64,000 bases of DNA, taken from assembly GCF_958298935.1 (NCBI RefSeq), contig NC_084938.1, positions 28,935,501-28,999,500 of the forward strand. Reading direction: 5' to 3'. Shown piece by piece: positions 56,058 to 64,000 of the stretch; positions within the stretch are counted from its first letter, which is position 1; each line of letters begins with the position of its first letter. Under the pieces are notes generated by a model, which had not been told where the DNA came from, did not search any database, and saw only the letters and a program-made list of their open reading frames with translations. The stretch comes from Phragmites australis (Eukaryota; Streptophyta; Magnoliopsida; Poales; Poaceae). A program made the position numbers and the translations under genes.

Positions 56058-56753
56058 CTTGTTGCCGAAAGAATGCAGCTTCACTATCTGCGTGTTGCTG
56101 ATGAGCTTGGGGTCGCTCTCGACCCTGGTGTATGGTGCGTTGATGTCCGTGTCAATGTAGGCCAGCATGTCGAATACACCTGGTTCAGTTCAACGCAAGA
56201 GGAGAGCGTAACAACTGGTGCCAAAAAGAATGTTGGTAAATCTGCCAGCAGAAGAGAATTAAACGAAAAGTCAGCTCTTCTTACATGGCTCATCGAGGCA
56301 GGGAAGGTAGGTGATGCAGGGCACGACCTGGCACATGAAGATAAAATCCAGCCATTCAAGTTTGATCAGATTGAACGGGGAAAGGGGAATGAATATTTAG
56401 GAGCAAGTGAGAATGACGCACCGTTCAGCGTCGGTCTCGTTGTTGAATTTGCACCGCTTGAGCACCTCAAAGGTGGCCTTGCTGATGATCATCAGCACTA
56501 TCCTCTGCAGGTTCCCGGCCTCTAGCCACTCTGCAACAGAGATTCAGACACACAAAACTAATGAGGAAGCCTGAACACATTTGCGAGCAATACAAGAGGA
56601 GAGAAATCTCAGATGGGAGGAGACCTGATAGCTAGAAGGTAATGTTGGCGATGAAGGTCTGACCCCTTGTCCTGTGTGAGCAGCATGGTAAGCCCGCACT
56701 TCTTCACCTTGGTGAAGCTCTCCTCTGGGAACACCACGCAGTTGTACAGGATG
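56058..56753 (-). pseudogene. MAD2 spindle checkpoint protein, pseudogene fragment
   Basis: Minus-strand exons of a HORMA-domain MAD2: 56753 to about 56625 (ILYNCVVFPEESFTKVKKCG, LTMLLTQDKG), 56531-56424 (EWLEAGNLQRIVLMIISKAT), a short exon near 56323-56280 (ITYLPCLDEP) and 56178-56058 (VFDMLAYIDTDINAPYTRVE, NTQIVKLHSFGNK). The first exon shown has a one-base deletion after the TQDKG codons and then a TAG. The exon that should hold the VEKGVS...REIQAIMRQ segment is mostly missing, as are the N- and C-terminal exons. Introns are present, so this is a DNA-level copy. Active MAD2 binds CDC20 at unattached kinetochores; this copy cannot. Confidence 0.85.
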
Positions 56754-56911
56754 CTGCAAACCATCACCCGCCAAATTCAACTCCATCAATCAATTAAAAA
56801 AAAACCCAAACATTCTCATTGATCCATGACAACAAATCAGCACCTACGCCGTGGTTCCCCTCCCCAGCTATTGTAGAGTACCTGTTTGTCGCGTAACCTA
56901 AGAAGCGAAGC

Positions 56912-57115
56912 TGTCAAATATCTAATTATTAGGGTATTCTCCGAATATACTCGTATTCCAAACAAGGTATGTACGGAGTCTCCAGATACGATCCCAATTA
57001 CTTTAAACCCTGATCAAAGGGTATGGTATGTTCCAGAATCCTGGGCAGGTTACCCTTACGTGTCCTATAATACGGAGTCCATTCTGAGTACGACCAGGAT
57101 CTAGATCTCAGAGTC
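56912..57115 (+). repeat. 5' LTR fragment of element C
   Basis: It starts TGTCAAATATCTAATTATTA, parallel to TGCCAAATATCTAACTTTGG of element A, and fades near 57115. Confidence 0.5.
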
Positions 57116-57338
57116 CGAGTACTGCATGATCAAAGATGTTTTTTGGTTGTCATTAAGGACCTTCAACGCCTTTAGCCTTGTCAGCCTACATCTGTGGACC
57201 ATGAGTCCCCGGAGGTCTTTCTGATCTCCGAGGCTTCGGAGCTCTCCGGAGCCCCAGTCTTTCAGAGCCTGAGCAGGCTCCTCGAAGCCCCGGGGGTGAG
57301 TCATCAGGTCCCGAGGAAAGATCAGCAGGAGGGGCCCG

Positions 57339-57525
57339 CTACACCGTTGTATTAAGATCCAACCACCCAGATCTGCCCGGCCTTTTATCTTATCCTCAAC
57401 TCCCACCCCCTCTCTCTTCGTTTGCTTTACATTTGGGAAAGATAGATAAAAAAAATAGAAATGCAAATGCCATGTTGGTTGACAAAATATCAAGATTTAG
57501 AATCATTATAACCACATCAGTCTGG
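57339..57525. repeat. Second copy of the 186-bp segment, in element C
   Basis: Near-identical to 55208-55393. It replaces the leader and start of gag, and the gag frame becomes open only behind it (after a TAA at about 57578). It looks like filler DNA copied from 2.1 kb upstream. Confidence 0.85.
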
Positions 57526-57578
57526 GTGATGAGCTCTGGGGGCTGGTGAGGGCTTCGACATCACGACCCATCACCGCT

Positions 57579-58569
57579 AAGCACCCCCTGCAGTTATTGC
57601 GCAGGCTCCAGAGCCTCGGACTCGTCATCGCGAGGCTCTGTTACGAGACCACAATTCCCCCCTGCAGGTAGACCTGCAGGCCGTACCTTTCCCGGAGGGA
57701 TTCTGGACCCCGAAGCTACCTAAGTTCAGGGGTGATTCAGACCATGATGAGTTCGTCCGTTCGTATGCCCTCGTCATAGAGGCCAACGAAGGTGTACATG
57801 CCACCTTGGCCAAGTGCTTCCCTCTTGCCCTAGAGGGGGTAGCCCTCCGATGGTTCTGGACACTGGAGCCTGGGATCATTTACGCTTGGGTCCAGCTCCG
57901 AGACCTTTTTTGCAACAATTTCCAGGGCACCTTCGTCGAACCGGTGACCTCCGGGAGCCTGTTCAACATCAAGAAGCAGCCAGGCGAGACCCTCCGGGAT
58001 TACTTCCAGAGGTTTTCCCAAACCAAGGCCCAGATTAAAGGCATCGCGGAGTCGTCAGTCATCGGCGCAGCAACCCAGGGTCTGGCCAACAGACCCCTTT
58101 TCGATCGATTGCACCGGCGCCCTATGCGGTCGGTGGAGGCCCTCATATGCAAATTCGAGGAATACGGACGCGCGGAGGAAGAGCGGCTCCGTTGTGAGCT
58201 CATGCCAGCTACCGCAACCCCCAGCATCGAGCTTGAGAAGTCATCCTCGCAGGCAGGGTCCTCACACGTCTCCCCACCTCCGCCGGCGAAAAGGGGCTCC
58301 GAGGAGGCTGAGGGCCTCGGAGTACGCAAGACACGGACCCGACACCAGCGCAGCATCGACAACATCAATCAAGGTCGAGGGGATCCGAACCCGCCGCGTA
58401 ATAGGGGTCGTGGCCGAGGGCGCTCCGGAGCCTTCCCCGAGCGGCATCAGGTCCCGGGCCAGTACGCTAAGGAGGGATACTAGTGCACTCTGCATGGGGC
58501 CGGACGTGGCCATAACATTGAAGACTGCCAGACCCTCATAACCTTCCGAGAGGAGTACCTCGGGAGATA
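57579..58569 (+). pseudogene. gag of element C
   Basis: The open frame from 57579 lacks its own ATG: FPEGFWTPKLPKFRGDSDHD, KCFPLALEGVALRWFWTLEP, CNNFQGTFVEPVTSGSLFNI, KKQPGETLRDYFQRFSQTKA. This is the retrotransposon gag domain. An Arg/Gly-rich linker follows, then a CCHC-like motif CTLHGAGRGHNIEDC just after a TAG at 58481. It is typical of Tat-lineage gag, with the N-terminus lost to the inserted 187-bp segment. One stop separates the zinc knuckle from the rest. Confidence 0.75.
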
Positions 58570-59560
58570 GGCCGCCCACACAGTGGCGGAGGGAGCCAAC
58601 GACGAGCGATCTGAAGACCGTAGACCAGCGGCGAGCCGCCAGGTCGATCACCTGGCCATGCAGAACCCTTCCCATCTGGCTATGCCTCCTCCACCTCCAC
58701 CACCTGTGAAGCATTACAATAACAAGAGGGACAGGTCCAGACAGGTGGTTCTCCCCATAACAGGGGGGAGGAAGCTCCGGCTGCTCCTCAAAATGGCAGC
58801 GACGAGACTACGTGAGTGGGGTCAATCACGTATGGGCAACCATCATCCATCGTCAGGCCCCTTGATAGGCCGACAACCCCGCAACCTTCACCTTCGACGA
58901 CTCTGAGGGGGTGAAGTTCCCTCACTCCGACGCCTTGGTCATCTCCACCACCATCGCCGAAGTTGAAGTCCGGAGGGTGCTAGTCGATGGAGGTAGTTCG
59001 GCGGACCTTCTCTTCATACACGCCTTCGACCAACTCCGCATTCTATGGAGCCGACTCTCTCCGGCCCATAGGCCCCTGTAGGGGTTCAACGGGGCCCCTC
59101 TTGATGCCCTGGGGCAAATAGAACTCCCGGTCGTCCTCGGCGAGGGCTCTGCAGCGCGGACCGAATGATCACCTTCGATGTTGTGGATGTACCCTATGCC
59201 TACAATGTCATCCTGGGCCGGGGGACTCTGAACAGGTTCGGAGCCATTCCCCATCACAACTACCTTTGCCTAAAGATGCCCGGACCCTAAGGGCTGATCT
59301 CCGTCCATGGTGACCAATACTTGGCAAGGCGCATTGAGTTCAGGCACCCTGCTCCTCTCAATGGCTACCACATCAACAACATGGTCAAAGAGAGCTTCAA
59401 AGACCCCCCCCCCTTCGACGCGTCCCGGACACCATTGCCCTCCTAAGACACGACCCGAGAGGGACATAAAACATGTTCCAGCATGTTCGGACCAGCCTGA
59501 CTGAACTTTCCAAATCTGGGTAGACCTCGCTCTGGAGCAAGAAGCCCAACTCCTGGTTGT
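58570..59560 (+). pseudogene. Protease region of element C
   Basis: 58570-58900 is a degraded linker. The aspartic protease segment at about 58909-59060 reads VKFPHSDALVISTTIAEVEV and RRVLVDGGSSADLLFIHAF. In Tat elements the VDGGSSADLL box is the usual form of the D-S/T-G site. Downstream, PVVLGEG and a frame change are visible, then stops near 59166 and 59290. The sequence is degraded and not functional. Confidence 0.65.
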
Positions 59561-60990
59561 CCTACGAGGCAACCTCAATGTCTTCGCATGGTCCCCACAG
59601 GACCTCCCTAGAGTCGATCACTGTATCATCAAAAACGCCCTCCGGGTTGATCCAAGGGCCAGGCCAGTGCGCCAGGGGCTCCGCAAGCTCTCCTTTGAGC
59701 GGGCAGAGGCCACGAAGGAGGAGGTCCAGAAACTGATGGTGGCTGGCATCATCCAAGAGGTCATACACTCCGAGTGGCTCTCAAACCCTATCCTGGTCAT
59801 GAAACACAATGGGAAATGGCGCATGTGCATCGACTTCACGTCACTCAACAAAGCATGCCCCCGAGATCCATACCCCCTCTCTCGCATCGACTAGCTGGTA
59901 GACTCCACCACTGGCTGTGAGTTGCTGAGCTTCCTGGACGCGTACTCCAGATACCACCAAGTGTGGATGGCTATGGAGGATAAGAGCAAGACTAGCTTCA
60001 TCACCCCTTTCGGGGTATACTGCTACATTCGGATGCCCTTTGGCCTCCGGAATGCCGGAGCCACCTTCTCCCGTTTGGTGCACAAAATCCTGGAGCAACA
60101 TTTAGGCCATAACATCGAGGACTACATCGACGACATCGTTATGAAGAGCAAGCTTGAGGCCGACCATGTTGCTGACCTCCAAGAAACATTTGACAGCCTC
60201 CGAGCTACAGGCGTGTGGCTTAATCCTGAGAAGTGCATATTTGGCGCAAAGGTCGGCACGCTACTGGGATACCTTATCTCCCAGAGGGGCATCGAGGCTA
60301 ACCCCGGCAAGATCTGTGCCATCACGAAGATGTCACCTCCCACCAGTGCGAAGGAGGTCCGACACCTAGCCGGCCGTCTCTTAGCCCTTAGTCGTTTCCT
60401 CGCCAAATCCGCTGAGCATAACCTTCCATTTTCCAAAACACTGAGGGGCTCCGAACCTTTCAGATGGACTCCAGAGTGCTAGGCCGCCTTTGAGGCCGTG
60501 AAGGCCCACCTTTCCGACCTTAAGATGCTCGCAATACCCCTTCCCAGTGAAGGGCTCCTCCTGTACTTATCCGCCTCTAGCTCCGCTGTAAGTGCTGCAC
60601 TAATACGGGAGGAGGAGTGTGAAGGTCGTCCTACACAAAGGACCGTATACTATGTGTCGAAGGCCATAGCTGGGGCCAAGGCATGCTACACGGAGCTTGA
60701 GAAGATTGCTTATGCCCTCCTGTTGGCTTCGCCCAAGTTTCGCCACTACTTCCTTGCCCACGACATCACTGTGCCAACGTCATACCCGCTTGGCGACATG
60801 TTTCATAATCGGGAGGCGACCGGACACATCGGCAAGTGGGATATTGAGCTAGCCCCCTTCGCGGTAAAATTTGTGGCCCGTATGGCCATCAAGTCACAAG
60901 TCTTGGCTGACTTCATTGCTGAATGGACTCCAGCACCCACTGGACCCCCCCGCAACCCCTCCTCAGGATGTATGGACAATATACACAAAC
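59560..60990 (+). pseudogene. Reverse transcriptase of element C
   Basis: Colinear RT: KLMVAGIIQEVIHSEWLSNP, KWRMCIDFTSLNKACPRDPY, a TAG at 59893, FLDAYSRYHQVWMAMEDKSK, FGVYCYIRMPFGLRNAGATF, EDYIDDIVMKSK (catalytic box intact), LLGYLISQRGIEANPGK and SRFLAKSAEHNLPFSKTLRG, a TAG near 60481, then the connection region to FIAEWTPAP. Apart from two stops the frame is well preserved, so decay is mostly point mutation. Confidence 0.8.
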
Positions 60991-61330
60991 GGAGCATATG
61001 GTTCCACCAGTGCGGGGGCCGGTGCGGTCCTTATCTCCCCCATAGGCATGCGGGCCAAGTTCGTCGCCTGCTTGGAGTTCAAGACCACCACCAACATCGC
61101 CAAATACGAAGTCGTACTCTTGGGCCTCTGGAAGGCCTGGGCCTTAGGAGCCACTAGACTCATCATCAAGACCGACTCTTAGGTCGTCGCTGGGCACATA
61201 GACAAGAGCTTTCAAGTTCGACATACGGACCTGGCAAGATACCTCGAAGCCATCTGCAAGGCCGAAAGGTCCTTCCACGGCATATCAGTACGGAGCATAC
61301 CGCGGATGGACAATGAACAGGCAGACGCCC
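60960..61330 (+). pseudogene. RNase H of element C with lost active-site residues
   Basis: WTIYTNGAYGSTSAGAGAVL carries Asn where the first catalytic Asp (TDGA) is expected, and TNIAKYEVVLLGL carries Lys where the catalytic Glu (AEYE) is expected. The third site, IIKTDS, is kept but followed by a stop in place of Gln. All three changes can be explained by C-to-T transitions on one strand or the other. The domain is dead. Confidence 0.75.
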
Positions 61331-62652
61331 TGGCTGCTACCGGGGGTGGAGACAAGCCTTTGGGAGCCTTCTTCGAGGTCCTCCATCGGTCGGCGGCTGG
61401 TACCTCAGACGAAACGGCCACCACTATCCTCCCTATTGGACCCCCAGACTGGAGGGCCCTCCTCCTGTCCTTCCTAAGCGGAACGGAGGAGCCGAACGAC
61501 CCCATTGCGCTCCGTCGCATTGAACATCACGCTAGGGGCTACCTCCTGCTTGACAGGGCCCTTTATAAAGCGGGGGTCTGCGCTCCGCTCCTTCGCTGTG
61601 TCACCAAGCACGAGGGGGCCAACCTCCTTTGGGAAATTCATGAAGAACTCTGCGGCAATCATCTGGCGCCCCGCGCCCTGACCGGCAAAGCCCTCTGCCA
61701 GGGGCTCTACTAGCCCATGGTTATGTCCGACGTAGAGGAGCTTGTCCGCACCTGCCAAGGGTACTATGGATGGTGTGCCGGAGCCACTGGCCCCCGACTC
61801 CCCTACAGCCGATCGCTCCCGTCTGATCCCTAGCATGTTGGGGAATGGACCTCATTGAACTGTTCTCTCGCGCCAAGGCAACCTTTGGTACGCAGTGGTG
61901 ACATTGGAATACTTCTCCAAATGGGTCGAGGCTGAGCCCCTCACAACAATCACATCCAGGAATAGCCAAAAATTCTTCTGGAAAAATATAATTTGCCACT
62001 TCGGCATTCCACGACAACTCACAGTCGACAACAGAACGCAATTCGACTCCGGACCGTTCAAAGAATTCTGCGCTGAACTCGGCATCGAGCTATGCTTCAT
62101 CGCTATCTGCCACCCACAGTGCAATGGGGCCGTCGAGCGCGCCAATGGCAACATTCTCTCAGGCCTCAATCGACGCCTCATTGGCCTGGCCAAAGGCCTA
62201 TGGGTTGAAGAGATCCTGAAGGTCTTGTGGTCCCTCAGCACCACCATTGCACGACCCACAGGGTTCACCCCCTTCCGCCTCTTATACGGTGACGAAGCGA
62301 TAACTCCAGCTGAAATCAAAGGATGCTCACTTTGGGTTCAGCTACCATAGACTACCGGAGAAAGAGAGCTCTCCCTCTACCGCGCTGAAGGCACGCAGCT
62401 CCATGCCATCCGGAATCTCGACCGCTACATCATGGAAACCAAGGCCTGGTACAATCCCAAGGTTGTGCCATGAAGCGTTGAACCTAGAGACCTGGTGCTT
62501 CGGCATGCCCTAGCTTCGGGAAAACTGCGCAACAAATGGGAAGGTCCATACCTAGTCCTTGAGTCCAACAGGCCTGGGTCCTACCGTCTGGCAGACACAG
62601 AAGGGACCCCTCTGGACCACAGTTGGAACGCGGGGACCCTCCGCAGGTACTA
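61330..62652 (+). pseudogene. Integrase of element C
   Basis: An N-terminal zinc-binding region (RIEHHARGYLLLDRALYKAG, EIHEELCGNH, LVRTCQGYYGWC), then WGMDLIELFSRA (first catalytic Asp), a frameshift, YFSKWVEAEPLTTITSRNS, RQLTVDNRTQFDSGPF (second Asp), HPQCNGAVERANG (Glu) and IARPTGFTPFRLLYGDEAIT. The C-terminal part, LRNKWEGPYLVLESNRPGSY, ends LRRY and TAG at 62652. The DDE triad is visible but the frame is broken by stops and one shift. Confidence 0.75.
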
Positions 62653-62914
62653 GGTGTAGGAGTCCTCCGCACTACCCCCCCCTCCCAGCAATCAGCTGCA
62701 GGATAATCCATAGGCCCCCAGGCTCAGGCCTCCCGGACGGGCCTAATCCATACAAGGTATGCCCTATCACGCACCTCTCCAATTCAGCATGCTAATAGCC
62801 TTAGGTTGACACATGCTGAGAATAGCCGCCTGAGCTAGGGGTATTATCTACTGCAATTAGCTATTTGCTCATAACAGTACATACAAAACATAGCTAGAGT
62901 TATATCCTTCCTCA
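62653..62914. other. Spacer between pol and the tandem array
   Basis: Non-coding, with a short CCCCCC run. No antisense ORF is seen here; if element C has one, it lies beyond the window. Confidence 0.4.
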
Positions 62915-64000
62915 TGAACCCTCTGGCATCTTGAAGGCCTAGCCTCCGTGCCGGAGAGGTCTGAACCCTCTGACATCTTGGAGGTCTAGCCTCCTTGCCG
63001 GAGAGGTCTGAGAATGCTCCGACATCTTAAAGGCCTAGCCTCCCTGACGGAGAGAGCTAACCCTCCGTTATCTCGAAGGCCTAGCCTCCATGCTGGAGAG
63101 GTCGAGAACCCTCCGATACCTTGAAAGCATAGCCTTAGTGTGGGAGAGGTATGAGAACCCTCCAGCATCTTGAAGGACTAGCCTCTGTGTCGGAGAGGTC
63201 TGAACCCTCCAGCATCTTGAAGGCCTAGCCTTCATGCCGGGGAGGTCTAAACCCTCCGGCATCTTGAAGGCCTAGCCTCCGTGCCAGCGTGGTCTGAACC
63301 CTCCAGCATCTTGAAGGCCTAGCCTCCGTGCCGGCGAGGTCTGAACCCTCTAGTATCTCAAAGGCCTAGCCTCCGTGCCGGAGAGGTCGAGAACCCTCCG
63401 GCATCTTGAAGGCCTAGTCTCCGTGCGGGAGAGGTCTGAGAACCCTACAGCATCTTGAAGGCCAAGCCTCTATGCCGGAGAGGTCTGAACCCTCCAGCAT
63501 CTTGAAGGCCTAGCTTTCATGCCGGGGAGGTCTGAACCCTCCGGCATCTTGAAGGCCTAGCCTCCGTGACCTCTCCGGCATCTTGAAGGCCTAGCCACCA
63601 TGCCGGAGAGAGCTAAACCCTACGATATCTAGAAGGCCTAGCCTCCGTGCCGGAGAGGTCAAGAACCCTTTGGCATCTTGAAGGCCTAGCATCCATGCAG
63701 GAGAGGTCTGAGAACCCTCCAGCATCTTGAAGGCCTAGTCTTCGTGTCGGGGAGGTCTGAACCCTTCGACATCTTGAAGGCCTAGCCTCCGTGCCGGCGA
63801 GATCTGAACCCTCTGGCATCTTGAACGCCTAGCCTCCGTGCCGGAGAGGTCTAAACCCTCCGGCATCTGGAAGGCCTAGTCTCCATGCTAGAGAGGTCTG
63901 AGAACCGTCAGCATCTCGAAGGCCTATCCTCCATGCCGGAGAGGGCTGAACCCTCCGGCATCTGGAAGACCTAGCCTCCATGCCGGAGAGGTCTGAGAAC
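62915..64000. repeat. Satellite-like tandem array, about 50-bp unit, element C
   Basis: About 22 units run to the window end. The consensus begins CCCTCCGGCATCTTGAAGG, continues CCTAGCCTCCGTGCCGGAGA and ends GGTCTGAGAA. Length varies from about 46 to 53 bp, mainly by GGTCTGAA against GGTCTGAGAA or GGTCGAGAA. The units pair internally, because CTCCGGCA is the inverse of TGCCGGAG. Units differ by 5-15 percent by eye. Minus-strand ORFs (for example 63613-63819) are translations of the repeat. Confidence 0.9.

Larger units (their letters stand above)
56912..64000 (+). mobile_element. Tat-lineage Ty3/gypsy element C, 5' truncated, runs off the window
   Basis: An LTR start, TGTCAAATATCTAATTATTAGG, resembles the LTR start of element A. 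About 200 bp later the LTR gives way to other sequence, so most of the LTR and the primer site are lost. Gag, protease, RT, RNase H and integrase follow in order, then a satellite-like array to the window end. In the RNase H, two catalytic residues are changed, and there are many stops, so the element is inactive. No 3' LTR is in the window. Confidence 0.8.

Noticed and set aside
63068..63819. Minus-strand ORFs with a repeated PEG.DL..TEARPSRC pattern
   Set aside because: Translation of the 50-bp tandem array, not an independent repeat protein.
1..64000. tRNA, rRNA, CRISPR arrays, bacterial-type operons
   Set aside because: Nothing resembling them was seen. The window is plant nuclear DNA with spliced genes and retrotransposons.

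Overview
The window is repeat-rich plant nuclear DNA, most likely from a grass (Poaceae). The evidence is GT-AG introns, grass-type LTR retrotransposons (Tat, Tekay/Del, Athila and SIRE-like lineages), CACTA, hAT, Mutator-type and Helitron-like DNA transposons, and a diterpene synthase of the grass kaurene synthase-like (KSL) type. Only one host gene looks intact: a 14-exon class I diterpene synthase at 42803-50184 (+). It encodes 847 residues with a plastid-type leader, the DDFFD and NSE/DTE metal-binding motifs, and no class II DxDD motif. Its fourth intron has grown to about 3.6 kb by transposon insertion. Nearly everything else is transposon DNA or gene fragments carried by transposons.

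Layout. 1-439: fragment of a CACTA TNP2 transposase (-), cut by a retrotransposon. 440-17478: composite Tat-lineage Ty3/gypsy element on the minus strand. It holds two diverged copies of the block pol / antisense ORF2 / spacer repeats / antisense ORF1, one gag and two LTRs. 17479-18185: a MITE and a CACTA end fragment. 18186-28657: a complete non-autonomous CACTA element. It carries a decayed multi-exon gene that ends in a Ulp1-type cysteine protease domain, and it has a 3.7-kb solo LTR inserted with a perfect target duplication. 28658-29362 plus 40862-41665: an Athila-like LTR, primer binding site and gag start, split by an 11.5-kb Tekay/Del-like element (29363-40861, perfect ATATG duplication). 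That element is itself interrupted by two further LTRs.

41665-42802: upstream region of the diterpene synthase, with local direct repeats and a TATA box. 42803-50184: the diterpene synthase. About 50525 to 56900: an accessory region with a Helitron-like 3' end and a 4.1-kb hAT-like element with a perfect 8-bp target duplication. The hAT element encloses five intron-containing exons of a leucine aminopeptidase. A MAD2 pseudogene and several local duplications follow. 56912-64000: a second Tat-lineage element (+), with truncated LTR, gag, protease, RT, RNase H and integrase, then a satellite-like array of about 50 bp that runs off the window.

The most unusual signal is in the LTRs. Four different Tekay-like LTRs each contain the same arrangement: a short exon, a 1.0-1.3 kb phase-1 intron with a GC (not GT) donor, and a last exon coding a short, mostly acidic tail and stop. 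This suggests a conserved spliced reading frame encoded by the LTR itself.
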